DNA of 64,000 nucleotides. It comes from Pelodera strongyloides. Taxonomy: Eukaryota > Nematoda > Chromadorea > Rhabditida > Rhabditidae. The notes beneath the pieces are model-generated. The model ran no database searches, had not been told where the DNA came from, and saw only the letters and a list, made by a program, of their open reading frames with translations. The stretch lies in NCBI GenBank assembly GCA_036852015.1, contig JAANDG010000087.1:260001-324000 (forward strand), in the 5' to 3' direction. The position numbers were made by a program, and so were the translations under genes. This document shows positions 22,901 to 37,900 of this stretch, piece after piece. Numbering within the stretch: the first letter of the stretch is position 1; each line of letters begins with the position of its first letter.

Positions 22901-25900
22901 ACAATATTATCACCTTATGAAAGAATCATGCAACTGGAAATAAAAATTATTATTATTATTATTATTATTAGTGCAATGTGAGCGCGGCTCCCCGCTTCGT
23001 ATTGGAGAAGACGCACAAAGATGTCACTCCCACATGCACTGCCCATCGTCCCACGAATGCAAAATGGAACAGGGAGTTTGTTGCCCACGGAAACGTCAGT
23101 TTATCTTTCTTTCATTGATTATCATATATGGCCAGGTAGCCTGGGACTGGGATCCCTTAGTGAGCCCGAGGCTTAGTAGTTGTTCAAAATGAGGTTCATA
23201 CTTCATACTATGGTCGCTCTATATGGATACTATTCCGTGTCATTTTTCTGGTTATTATGCTATTATGTAGTTTGAACTTTGAACAGACATGAATGCGCAA
23301 ACATTTTCCCACATGCGGATTTATTCTGTCAAATGATGTGAATAGTCAAATTTTACAGTATAACCTGGGGAGTATGTGTTATAGTTGCTCTACTCAATGA
23401 TGACAAAAGCAATCGATAATTCAAATCAACATTTTCAGAAACAATTTGTGCACAACCTCTTCGCATCGGTGATTGCACTGAGAATGTGAAACGATATTGG
23501 TATAATGCGAAAACTCGACAGTGTCAGATGTTTGAGTACACTGGATGTCAGGTAGGATATTGATTTATTGATTGATTTTTTTAGACAATCTAATTTTTCA
23601 AAATTCCGTGCCTCAGTTTTAGTTGGATATTCACTTTACATACATGTGAAGATAAACAAGTGTTCACCTTCATCTTTCAATAGATAGTACCATTGGATTA
23701 CGATGACTGCTAACTTGCTTGATTATGGTTAGTGCGGTCCGGACACCAGTTGACACCTACTGGACACCAATGGACACCTATGGACACCTTGGTCAACCTT
23801 GGACACCCTTGCAAAATTGAATGATTATAAAATGTTGCAATGTTACAGGGTAACGACAACAACTTTGCCACGATTCTCGACTGTCAAAACTTTTGCAAGA
23901 ACGCAATTCGTAAGTATTCCAGTGCATTTTCCTTCATAACTCTATGATGAATATCTATTTTAGTACTTGATGATTTCTTTTCCCGATCGATTTTTTATGA
24001 GCGGATCAAATATAACATTAAAGCGAAATACCGGCCGGTTTTTGAAACGCATCGTGGACAACTGAATTCTTGTGTATTTATGCTAATTTACTCTAATTTA
24101 GCTCGATTTTTTATTCTAATTTATTTTCATTTGCATAAGCTGCACCAGAAAGTTGGTGTACTTGATGTGTTTCTAAAACCGGCAGGTATTTCCCTTTAAG
24201 CTTAATTGAATAATTTAATAAAAAAACTAATATTCCAAAAATTTCTAGCGGAGCCCAAATGCATCCAAGGCCAAGCGTATAAAGATTTGTACGGTAATTT
24301 TGTCACGTGTTCGAATGGACAAGGATGCCCACAGAATTATGAATGTTACTACGATGGAAATCAATGGGGATGTTGTGCTATTAAAGGTAACCTTTTTCCT
24401 TTTAATACAATCGGCGCGGAAAAAAGGGACACGGCAATTTGAAACGGCGTGCATATGCGCGCCATTTTCATGTGAATTTGAAAGTAGAAGCAAGATAGCA
24501 AGCCTACACTAGAACGCTAGCCTTCTACATGTGTCCACGTGGCCAAATAGCACTTGCAAACATTGTTCACGCTTATTGCATGCCGACTTCCTCACCGGGA
24601 AACCATGCGACTTCGCTGAAAGCTTTTTCTCGTTTCATACACAATTAGCATAGTTGTTATTGTTTTATTTTATTCCAGCTTATACCTGCTCTCTGAATTC
24701 TGATAACGGTGTACAGTGTGGAGCGGGTTCCACTTACAAGTTCTACTACAATTCTCAGGCACAGAACTGCGAAAGCTTTCAGTACAATGGATGCGATGGT
24801 ACTTCTTAATTGCAATTGCCCAAGATCTCTAATGATAATTATTCTAGATGTTCATTAGATGGAATTTGGCTAATTGTAATGTAAGGTCAAAGTCTTGGTA
24901 CGGTAGCTGCAAGGTTGAATGAAACTACGGTATGCAAACTTGAAAAATGAGTTTGGTATATTTTCCTTTCAATTTGCTTCTAACATACGTTATTTCATGG
25001 AGATGTAGATGTAGATGATTCAAATAACATCTGCGGGAAAATAAATAACAATAAAATTGTGGTATTTGTAAAATAAAACATTTACCTTTTCAGGAAACTC
25101 GAACAATTTTGCCACGCGAGAATCTGGTATTTGTAAAATAAAACATTAACCTTTTCAGGTAACTCGAACAATTTTGCCACACGAGAATCTTGTGAACAAT
25201 ACTGTTCAGTAGGAGGTAAGAATTTATCTTTTTATTTATTGCTGGAAAATTTATAGTAGTTTTATGAAGATAGTGTTACCGTTTTACAAAATGAGTCCAA
25301 CATCTCGTAGATTAAATTGTCTGCTGTCATCTGAAGTTTTTGCACAGTAAGCTCGCGGCAGTGTAACACACTGCATACCGCGCATACTTATACTTCAGTT
25401 AAAGCGAAATGCTAGCCTCTCTGGAAAATGTGCATATTATAAGCAAATCCTATGTATCCTATGCTAATTTTGTACGATTGCCGTGGACGATCGTACAAAA
25501 TTAGCATAGGATACATAGGATTTGCTTATCATATGCAAATTTTCCAAAGGGGCTAGCATTTCGCTTTAACATTTTGTGTACTGTATTACTATTCATCTAC
25601 TTTAGGTTGTCCAAATGGTGGAACTCCATTGCGGGACCATTCTGGTCAGATTACTGTATGCAGTAGCCAGGAGACATGCCCGGATTCGCATGAGTGCACT
25701 GCTGTATTGGTAGGAACAAGTACTATCCATCGATGCTGTCCAACGAGAGGTGAGCATCAATGTACTCCGCGGTTCCGCAGCGCCGACGAAGCAGAAAAAA
25801 GTTCCCGCGGCGAACACATGGCGCAAATGTCCTGCACTTTTCGGAGTTAAATGGGTGCCGCAAATGCGCCAAAGTGATCCAGCTGGAACTGAACATCCTT

Positions 25901-28900
25901 TGCGCACCTGGAAACGAATACAAATAGAGTCCACAAATATGGTCGTTCAAAGAAAGAGAAGGATAGGGGGAGGGGCTAAACAGGCAGAAAGGGGCGTGAC
26001 TCCCACCTCCCAGTGCGATTGGGGAACTGGACACAACACAAACAAAACACCCCGCCGCCCGGCGAATTGCGAACGTCGCCCGCGGCTGTATTGAATGCCC
26101 GCTGCCTAGGTATCAAAGCAACTAGTAAGAGAAGTGAAACGCAGCACCAATGGTGTAGCGGTATCATTGCACCCTCCCACGGTGCAGACCCGGGTTCAAC
26201 TCCCGGTTGGTGCAAATTTTTTGCCACCTAATAAGTATTGACGTGATCATTGGCAACGTGGTATATGAGTTTGGAAAGCTAAAGGTTTTGCATTAGTCCC
26301 ATGCAGCATGCATATTATTTTGTGATTGCAACAATTCGCCTATCCATTTACCAAGTGTGCCACCCCTTTATGGAGGGACACAATTGCGCGAGAATGCACG
26401 AGGTGGGCCACAGATGTGCGAGAAGTGCGCGTGGTGGGCCACAGGCACGCGAGAAGTGTGCGAGGTGGGCCACACGTGTGCGATAAGCGCGTCATATGGG
26501 CCACATGTGTGCGAGAGGTGCGGGAGGAGTGCGAGAAACGGGTAGCTAGGAACAGCTGTGCGTTCAAGCGACACACCGATTTTCTGGCAATCTTTTTTCC
26601 AAAAAGATTAGTGCAGCGGACCCGGGACCAATTTATGGATGGTCCACCCAGAGTCTGAAGTAAACTGTAATGAATACACGTTTCCACATCCAGATGACAA
26701 TTTATCTTCTTTACGATCACACACTTTCCAGCGTATATGTGCTCGTTGCCTCCACAAACCGGAACCCAGTGCTCTTCTCAATCAGTAACAAGATATTACT
26801 TCAATATTGTCACAAGTTTGTTTCATATTTATCATCACTTTACTCAATTTAATAATTTTCTTTTTTATTCGTAATATATTGGCCAAGTAGAGTAATTAGG
26901 ACCAACTATATAGATCATGGTCGTTTATGCCCGTATTTGTACCGGTAGTTTAGAAAATTAGAAAAAGGGTAATAAAAATAATAAATAATTATAAAACTTT
27001 ACAGGTCAATGTGCAGCCTTTCAGTATGGCGGATGCGATGGAAATCATAATAATTTCCTGACAATGACACAGTGCAGAAACTTTTGTATGAGTAATGGTA
27101 GGTTACAGTTATATTGGTGCTTTTTTTTGGTTCTTCGCCGGGGGTTTCCCAGACCTCGGAGCACTTAGTTAGGATTGGTTTATTACATTAACTCTTTGAT
27201 AAACTTTTGCTGCAAGCACCTCGAAAGAATATAATTGAAGTTCATGATGTTTCACATATTCTACTTGAATGAATCTCACAACTCAGTTACTGATCTCAAA
27301 CTTTCTCGAAAAATATGTATAAAAGAAAATTTGGTCAGGAAAAACTGAATGGACCATGAGGCTCGGATAACGAAGCAGTTCTTGTGTATTTACTGTACTT
27401 TCTGTATTTCAGCTTGTCCGGCCGGAAACGTGGCGTATGTGGACCCGAACACACAATCACCGATAAACTGTAATGAGGTAATTGCTTTGTTTATGTTATT
27501 AAAGCGAAATACCGGCCGGTTTTTGAAACTCATCGTGTACAACTGAATCGGATTGGTTCTTAATACCTTATATTAAGTTTATCTACCGCCTTCGATTTTC
27601 TGTTTTCTAAAAACATGTTATTTCTTGCAACGCGCACACAAGAGTACAAGACATCTTGATTTACGTGCTCAAACTATAGACGTTTGTGATATATTCTAAA
27701 AGTAATAATCTAATTCAGGCGTTGTCCAATAGCTGTCCCACTGGATTTGATTGCACATTCAACCCTCTGACGAACAGCCACGTTTGCTGTGGAGCTACTG
27801 ATTCTGGTAATGATTTGCACACTAATTATCTTGTTTTTTTTTCTCCTTATCGACAAAATGGGCAAATATGAAACAGTGACTAGACACAATTCTTACTCTG
27901 CGTTAGCGGTTTTACAGTAGGCGAGTGGATAGACAGGCTCCACCAGATGTGACCATAGCACAGTGGCAGTGCTCCCGCGTGATCGCTGGTTCGATTCCTG
28001 TGACGGTCAATTATTAGATCAAAATATTCATCGAAAGTATTTACAGGCGTTTGTCCGGATGGTGAAAAAGCTTTCATTGACACGTTGACAATGACAGCCA
28101 GGGAGTGTGCAATTAACATTGAAGCATCATGTCCTTCCAATTATCTATGTCGATTTAATATGCACAAGAACAAGTATTATTGCTGCAATCATGTGAAAGA
28201 AAGTGAGTTTATTGATTTTATTGATTTTGGAAAGTATTGGAACTGAAACTGAAAATTCATCTGTCAGTTAGTGAAGTAAACCGCTGGGATGTTTCACTAA
28301 CCTCTACATGTTTTTTAATGTTGCATGAATGAATGTATTTTGACATTAATAAAATATCAAAATTTCCATAGTTTCCAGAAATGTGCCCATCCGGCAAGTT
28401 CCTCTACAAAGAACCGATGCACCGAAATCCAGTCAAATGTACTATCGGAAAGCAAGACGCGTGTCCGGACGCGTATTCATGTCAGAGCTACCTTCCCAAC
28501 GCGTTCCAAGGATTCTGCTGCACTATAAGTTGTACGTTTGTGTCGTTTATTTAATTCACTAGATGATGATGTAAAGCACAAATATACTTGAGAAATTAAA
28601 GTAGCGAACACAAAACATTCGGCAATGAATAGGGTGTGCCAATTGCGCCACAGGTGTGCCAACTAGAATTATAAACATTCCAGTTTACCTCTTCCCCGGG
28701 ACCCTACTAGATTTCAAACCATGCTTTTAATAAACAAAGTTAGGCAATGTACTGCGTTGCGATGGACAAAATATTATTAATTTTAATCGTATGAAGGTTT
28801 TTGTTTTGTCTTCAGCAATTTGTCCTGATGATGCAGAATATTACGTGGACGAGACTTCGAATATGCCCCGTGCATGCACTACTGGGGCATTTGTTGGATG

Positions 28901-31900
28901 CCCATCGGGATACGGATGCAGGTAATTAGTGGAGTTTTTCAAAAATTTTGGGGAAAATGGGGTCGCTGCAGCGGAACGACCTACCCTTGCTTGGCGTACA
29001 CTGGAGGTGCGCTATTGCAAAGCGAAAAGGTCCGCAATTCCAATTGACGCATCTGTCACGCTCTCGCCCATAAGTTCAAATCCCTGGCGGCTGTGTGAAC
29101 TTAGATCACCAGCGAAGAGTAATCAATTCACTATTTAGATCGATGGCGTCTACTTCTGAAGGCTTCTGTTGTCGTGGATCAACTTCCATGGCACAACGAC
29201 CCATCACAGGTTTAAACTTACATTTAATTATATAATTTCCGTGCAATAACTCCTACTAACTCATGGTCAGTACATTAACAATTTAAATTTTAGTCGCCTT
29301 GCTTGGGCTCCTATCGGGACTGATGCCTGGAGAAACAACCCGTAATTCATGAAATAAGAATGAAACCTTTCGCTATGACTTTTGAAACTGTCCTCTTTAC
29401 CCGGGGTTCTAGAAAAGCGAAAATGCCTCGTGATTCAGTTGGTAGATGTTTCAGACTCGATCATTAGTCATAAATTCACAACAAAAAATATCAAATTGCG
29501 AGTCTCTTGTCAAAAACTGTATTATCAAAATAAATATATAGATATATATATTTCTTCGTAACCAATGCTAAGCACCTTTCAGGTCTGCAGTACACATTTT
29601 CGGCTTTCGGGTCTTTCATGACAACGTGGAAATGGTCTAATTGCCTAATTACAGACGGCTGTCCTCCTGGTAATTACGTGTGGATGGAAGGTGGACAACC
29701 CTTCAATTGTGATCCATTCAACCCGGCAAATGCACCTTGCCCTGAAGGATACACATGTCAGTGGAGCACGGCCAATCAATTGTAGGCAATTATTGATTTA
29801 CTGATTTTCATTGATTTTCATTGTTATCGATTTTTCGCGGATTGGGGCATATACTGCGCATATTGCAGCAAACGAAGAAAGTAGGTGTTCATAATTCAAT
29901 ATAAGCTTACTCTTCAGATATTATTACTCTTTATTACTCTTAATTCAGTTATTACTCTTCAGATACCAATGTTGCGGAGTAACGGCGCCGGTGAAGATCA
30001 CGAGAGCAAGTGAGATATACATTCAAATTGTATCGCTCTTTCAGTGCAAATTATAAACGTGGTGCATGTGTGATAAACGCGCAGTGTTGCTCAATCCGTA
30101 ACACACATCTAGGTGATGGACAGCTATTTTTTCCGCATGCCCTTTCAGCAATGAGTACTGTTTGGCATCACTTTCCCGTCTACACTGTTGAGGTTAATTC
30201 TCTTCGCTTATTACTAACTTAATTACTCATTCCAGCCGATGGTTGTCCAAACGCCCAAATAGCTTTCCGTGACTCGGAGACCATTCGTGTATGTACTGCC
30301 GGATCGTCCAATTGTCCGCAAGGATACTTTTGTCAATTCAGTTCTCTTAACAACCAATTCCAGTGTTGTGGAGTTAGCGCAGGTGAGCAATACTAATCAA
30401 TACTGATTAATCGATATTAGCAAGTCGCCCCCTGGATACGGGTAAAGCTCTAGCTTTGTAGTGTATCTTAAAAAAGGATCTAGTGATTTGATATTTCTCC
30501 CTCTGCAAAATCGAATAAATCTCAACGGTGATAATAACAGTGGGAATTTTCTAACATGGACACTTTATTTGCGAACTTATGCTTATGGCTGACAACTCTG
30601 TGTCCATGTATAACATGAAACTGTGATTGCGCAGTCCAACACAAACAAGAAAGAACCCTGCTCACAAAACACGTGCAATACCGCTTTAATATCTCTGTAA
30701 TATTTTCAGGTTGCCCCGATGATTCGGTCGGTTTTATCGGAATGTCGGGAGACCCGGAAAGATGTGTAGTTGGCCAAAGTACATGTCCCATTGGATTCGC
30801 CTGTCAGAGGACCCTATCAGGACATCACGTCTGTTGCACTATAAAGAATGGTATGTTTCTGACTTTTTCTATTTCAATTAGATTAATGAAGTTAAAGGAT
30901 AGGTTCACTAGGATTTGCACCTTTTAACCTATCCCATTAAATGAGTTCCCGTAAAGAGCTACATTCCAAAAAAGAAACGGTAGGCCCATAATCGAAAGCT
31001 GCGTGAGTGGGTTTCAGTTGGTTACTTTGCTTGATTATGAATCATATCGATTGGACACCTCTACCAACCCTAGAATGTAGAAGACTGTTCCACCTGGTTC
31101 CCGCCAATTGTGCACCGCACCGCATAATACCAGATTATATGGTTGCATGGAAACAGAAAAAAGGATTAACGTTCCACAACAAGCACATCATAGTTCATGC
31201 TTCCATAAAAAATACGTTATGCAAACAACACAAGGACCCCGGTGAACATAATTTTCCCAGCCATAGTATTTCTACAAACATACACATGGTCAAACTTCTC
31301 AAGTAATCGCGTTTGATTACACGATCGTCAAACAAGAGTTCGTATTTCCCGCACCAATACTCGCCAGAGCGAATAATTTCCCACAAAGCTGATTTATAAT
31401 TACCCAACAATATACAATAGTTTCAACACCCAGAGGATCAAACCCGGATGTCCCAAGATAAGCAAGTCGCAAGTATGCGAATATATGCAAATATCGTATG
31501 TATCTTCATCGTAGTCAAAGTTAACGTTTCGTATGTAACGTATGTTCCTCAAAAACAATATCCCAACTCCCAACCGTCCCAATCACATCCAAAGGATGCA
31601 AATTTGTAAGCCACCCCACGTATGCACATGCATAAGTCAATCAAATGAGGGCACGAAACAACGGAACACGGACAAATACGCTCCAAGCGGACACACAGAC
31701 TTTAACAACGAAACCACTAAGACCCTGCCCCCCTTCCCCTACAATTTGTTTTTCTTGTCAGGGAAAGGTACATACAATCAAAAATTTGTAAAATCAAACA
31801 ACAATAAACACATATTTAGCTCTTTGAGGGCGGGGTTCACGTCCTTCTCTTACGGCGATGTCTAAAATGGGTATAATGCGTAACATCAGGAGTGAATAGA

Positions 31901-34900
31901 CGTCGTTGGAAACACATCTGAGGTGCTATAGATCTCCGATCCATTCTTTAACAATCAGAATGCCGAAAAAGAGATAGACAGACATTGGGAATTTTCTAAA
32001 ACGTTAATGGGCATGTCAAGCCTGATTCACAGATATTCTATAACACGCTGTCACAGCTACCGTAGTTTACACAATTTCTCTCGCGCTCTCCTCTTTTTCT
32101 TTGCTGACTTAAACAAATTTCTCTTGCGCCCTCCTCTTTTTCTTTGCTGTCTAACAGCAAACGGTCCTGCGGCAGAGAATAGTTCTGATTTTGTCCACAC
32201 GACTCGAATCCCATACTGAAGGAGTTTTTTGGAGGGGTTTGAAATAGTTTTTCTTCTTACATGAAAGTTTTTGTTTATTTTTATTTTCACTTTCCTTACC
32301 TTCAAAAGGCAAGCTTTTTTCTGAGCCCAACATGCAAAACCGGCTTGACAGTCCCTTTAAATGTTTCAACGCTCCAACGTACCGTTCGAACGAGGACGTG
32401 TCCCACGGCTGTAGTCCGTTACAGGAAACACATATGTGCATTCGTTGGATGTAGAAGCATAAAACAATATATAATAAGATACAATAAGATACGTAAAACA
32501 AAGCGGTTAGTAATCCTCTACTTAAATGTTCCACCCCCAAGAGTACAACATAATGCAATAATACATTTCAAAAAGTTTTGGTTGCTATGGTACTCGCACA
32601 CTGCGGTACTCACGCACTGCGGTACTCGCGCACTGCGGTACTCGCGCACTGCGGTACTCGCGCACTGCGGTACTCACGCACTGCGGTACTCGCGCACTGC
32701 GGTACTCGCGCACTGCGGTACTCACGCACTGCGGTACTCACACACTGCGGTACTCGCGCACTGCGGTACTCGCGCAATACGGTACTCGCGCACTGCGGTA
32801 CTCACGCTTTGCACGAAAAGAACCCACATAACGTAGACCCTAGCATACTACACTAATATTTGTTTGAATCCATATAATAGTAACTCTCAGTTGTGCGAAA
32901 GTGCTAGTGTACGATTCTCGGCTAATTTATTTGTCTGACCCGCCTGATTGAGAGTCGATGTTCCTCCTATCTGGTCCATTTGGCATGAAGCTTCTCGTTA
33001 TCCACAATACTGTCGAAGCTGAAGAAACTGGTCGCGTAAGCAGTGAACCAGTAAACACCTATAAATAGATGTTGAAGAGACGCAAAGGTGCAAATACTGA
33101 ACTCACTATAAACTACAATTTACGCAGAAAAGAGGAATAATTGGAACCGATAAATGTTTAGATGTTTAAGTATTATACACAGGAGATTTGAAATATTGAA
33201 ATTGAAATCAAAGTAAAAGAAACAAATAACCTGCAACCGATCAATGGGCGCTCTCGTGGAGAAATGTTTAGCCAAATTAGAATAACGTTTTATTTTTCAC
33301 AAATTTACATAATCTTTGTGTTTGTTGTTTATTGGCAAAGACACGTTTGCAAGACTCACTATCTCTCCCGAAAATAGTACGTTGCAGCAAATGCATATCA
33401 ATGAATGAGAACTAATGAAGTTTCTCGTATTGTCCTAGTGTCAAAACCGTGCGGTGTATATATGGGGTATCCGTATACTTCATGTGGTGTGTATACGGTG
33501 TCTATTAAACTCGTGCAGTGTCCGTGCGGTGTGTGAACGCATGCCGTCCCAATGCGGTTGTGCGATTACGCGGGGTGGTGAACTTTGGCCGGACTCCCTA
33601 GAAAAGCTGAGATCGAAGACTAGTAAACAAAATGAAAGACACACCTATGTTGCAGCCTCAGCGATCGCTACCTCAACTTCAGTCCTGGAAATAGGTACCA
33701 CTCTGTCCTGTGGTACGGGAGAAGCCCTGGTTGGAGGCGTCTGTCTCCCCATGGTACACCCGCAAGAACCATGTACGTCGACGGAGCAGTGTGGTTCGTT
33801 TTCTTCTTTTTAAAACTTTTTAGCTTTTTTGAGACACGCGGAACTTTTGTTGAAATACCGCTTTCCGATTAAAATGCATATTTTCAGTTGGCGGCTCCGT
33901 TTGTGTTGAAAATGTGTGCAGTTGCCCGGCGGGAACAGTTCAAACTGGAAAATTCTGTTCTAAACAAGCTGGTAATGATTTCCTCAAAAACGTCCAAAGT
34001 CTCAAAGTGGCTCATTGATATTCTACGTTTGAATAACCAGCTGATGTCTTTGTTTCCTAACTAAGACTTGAGAGTTGCTCATTACCAATATGGCGCACTC
34101 GTTTTTCAACCAAACTTTTCGAAGTACGGTTCTGAATTCTGAGGCCGGTTTCACCAACATTTCTGTGTGGCACGGATCTTCCGTGCGCAACAAACTAACG
34201 CACAAAGAGAAGATACACGGACAATTATCGAGTGTTTACTTCTCACGTAAATGTCGGTGAAACCGGTGAAATCGGAGGTTTATCTTTATGAGGTTACGCA
34301 ACAAATGCTTTGCAGACTGTTCCTCCGCGCAAGTTGAGGTTGGCAACAAATGCCTTGACAAGGTGTCGGTCGGGGAATTATGTGCTGTAAGTCTACAGTG
34401 CCCCGAATCCTCAACTTGTTCCGACGGAGAATGCAAATGTAGAAAGGGACTTACGGAACGGAAAGGCAAATGTGTACAGGCATCGACGCAAATTAAAGGT
34501 TTGACCTTTGAACTTTGTGTTTTGACCTTTTACCTTTGACCTTGGATCTGTGCGCTAGAATAATTGAACTGCGCTTACAATTAGTACTACGAACTCAGTA
34601 CATATGTGCTTCGAATCCCGCGGATGAAATTATTTTGCGAGGAATTCCACTGAAAATCGAAATCAGAAAGCGTTATGTTTTAGTAAAGATATTCTTATTT
34701 TTGGAATACGTTGACTTATAAACTGTAAACATGAAAACTAAAATATTATACAGTATCTCTATTCCAGTCCCACTTCTAATTTGTGCGCGAGATGGTGCGC
34801 GGGCGCTTCGCGATAAAGATTCGGGACGAGCGGTGACATGTTCTAGAGCGCAGAACAATTGCCCCTCGGGTTAGTTTTCATGTTTTTGAATTCTCGAATA

Positions 34901-37900
34901 TTTCTCTCAAGTTGCGTGATTGGGTGTTTGCAAGGACTGGGGCTATTTGCTTATCGTAAAGATAGTTAACGTAATTTACATTACCAAAACGTTTACATGT
35001 AAATATGGTAAAGCGGTACGGTATTACGTATTACGGTAGCCCTTTCTTTACAGTAATTATATTACATCGTAGTGAGAGAGTGAGCAACCCAGCCTTCGTA
35101 GCTGTTACCGTACTGCTTTAGCATATGAACATATTTAATTTAAAGAGTCAAGCTAGCCTTGTAGGTTACGAATGTTCATTGAACAACAAGCGGACGCAGT
35201 ACATTTGTTGTTCTTACGATGAGGAAGTCCAGTCGACGTTCGTACCGACAACAAGGCGAGGGTTCCGTAAAAATGGTGAGCATTCCGTGATTTTGGTGGT
35301 GCCTTGTGTTAGTAGCCATTGGGTATAATTTGACGGAATATGTGCATTACATTTTTGGCGTAGTGCAAATTTCGCCGTTACTCAACCTCGACACCGTGTC
35401 AATTTGGTCCGCGCAGAATCTATTCAAAACGTGCGCAGCGTTTCGGCCGCGGTTACCAATAGTACGTATCCATATTTTTGTGGTATAACTCATACTTCAA
35501 CGTGGAAAAATGCAGTGTTCACGAGAAAGAGCACAACGCTGTCGACAACAGAAAGCACTTCGACAGTGCGTATTACGTCATCTACAAAGTCAAATTCTTC
35601 CTCAGAATCTAGTGAGTTAGAGTGTGTTCCTGCTCCTCCGCTGCAATAAAACAATGCTTTTACTTTTACTAACAAACTTGCGCATAGTCAGACATTCAGC
35701 TTATCATCACTTATTGATCAAAGAAGAATTATTTCAATAATAAACGTAGAATATGGATATAGCAACACTTAGCAGCTATGAACTAGTTACTATATCGCAA
35801 GACTAACAATGAACTCGACGTTTTTTGCCATGTGTAAAAAAACTTTATGCTCAAAAGTACTTTTTATAATTAGACTGCATAAAAAATTCCTATAAATAAA
35901 TAAAAATTCCTATAAATAAATAAAAATTCTTATAAATAAATAAAAATTACAATAAATAAATATAAAGTCATTGTCTAGCCGAAAAGAAGGTCGCAACGAC
36001 TCCGGTACCTACACAAAGTGAGTATTAGCAAGGCTCATAAAAGTGTTTTGTGTGCTCCTAACCTTCCTTCTCTCTGAATTAGTTTCCTCCTACTTGCGCT
36101 CTACTTATTTTGTTAGAAATTAGGAAACATGACATACACGTTTTGTGATGTTTCATCCCTTTAAAGATTCAACAAATTACCTTTTTCTGACACCTGTAAA
36201 TCAAGCGTGTTTTGTCTAACTTGAGTGAATATCGTATACTTCTGCTGCCGCTAACAGTGTGCTCCCAGGCATCCGCTTTATACTGGGCTTTTTAGAAGCT
36301 AATTACTACGCAGTTTCTCATGCACTGGTATTTTTGTCCCAATAATCTTGGAACTATTACCTGGGCTGTAATTCATGTTGATCTATTTTGTAACATTTAT
36401 CCAAATATAAATATTTTTCAGGTTGTCCGGTTGCCCGTACTCCATATCTTGTGAATGGCCAACCTAAGAAGTGCATGTCATCAAAGTGCCCCAATGGATA
36501 TGACTGCTTATATAGGTTAGTTATTGACACGAAGGTTTTGATATTGATCGAAAACATAACTTTGTTATTCTGCATTGACTTACAACGAAGGAAAAGGGTA
36601 ATTAACTTCTAGAAAGAGAGATAGACAGTAGTATGTTGCCCCGCCCACCCTATGCTGCTGTGTAAAGGAAGAAAAACCTCGCATTCAAAAGCTAAGAAAG
36701 TCAGAAATCCTCGTTTTTTACTGGATTCACATCACCTTCATCAGGCATTCAAACTTATTTCATTTCATAATCTTCAGCTACGGTCGTTATGTGTGCTGTT
36801 CCTCCCTGCCGGGCAAGTCCCCCATTTCCCGGGGCCGGCCACCAACAATGGGAATGCCCGATCTGACGATGGGAGTTCCCGAAGGTCCCCGGAAAATCCA
36901 GAGAACGGAATGTCTCCGTGGGGATCCACTGCTTTTCCCTTCGACGAATACCCCAGTTTTGTGTTCAAGTGTTGGCGGGAGGTGAGTGAATTTCGATGTG
37001 TTTCTGGCTTATGAGGCCATATTCACCACTCAATTCCCCACTGGGAATTCCCCGTCTTTTCCTCTCCGTGTCTCACATTAGAATGCTATTTTCTCTCCCC
37101 AGGGAATATTTCCCCGGGGGGCGGTGAATACGGCCTATGATTTAGTGCTGGAAGAGATTTAGGTTACATTGTGTTGACCATAATAGAGTATGATTAGTAC
37201 TAAACCGAATAAGCATTTGTTTCTGGTTGGATGACGCGTGCGCTGTAGGGCTACAGTATGCTATTTAAGATAGCACCAGTTTGCCTTATCAGTTTGCCAG
37301 ACGGCTATCGCCGCCCGAGGCGTCTTTCAATTCTGCACAGGCAATGCTTCAAAAAAAGCGTACATACTTATATGAAACGTCTGAAACGTATTGCCAGTAA
37401 TTAATCTTTTGGTTTGCGAAATGTTTTCTGCTTATACCAAATCCTTGAAACGTAGTATGGATTTCGTTGCGGATTCGGTGACAAACATCTAAACTCTTCT
37501 CCTTTATACAATGAATAAAGATACTAAAGCTTCGATGCTCTGGCCTGGAAAGGGGCTATAAAAATTGTTTTCGTTACACAGGAGCTATTTCATGGTATTT
37601 TAACAGAAGTGAAAAGCTCTGGATTTATAAGCATCAGTACAGGTAGGAAACCCCGAGAACGGCCAAATATAAACAAATGTTCAGAATGTGCCCGGCCGGC
37701 TACGCCTGTACTCCTTCTCAACTAACTGGCGCGCATATTTGTTGCTCGAATAAAATGAACGACACTCGACGGAAAAGTATGTTTCAAATGTTAATTTTGT
37801 TGACAACGTGACAATATTTTGTTTTCCACCGTAATGTAAAATATGCGCTGTAACCATGGGTATGAATTTCAGTTTAGCCCATGTTACAGTCAGATTTGGT

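Noticed and set aside
26326..26720. Overlapping frames on both strands
   Set aside because: Produced by the degenerate minisatellite at 26384-26545.
32151..32856. Long plus-strand frames up to 191 codons
   Set aside because: They are open only because the 16-base minisatellite has no stop in any frame.
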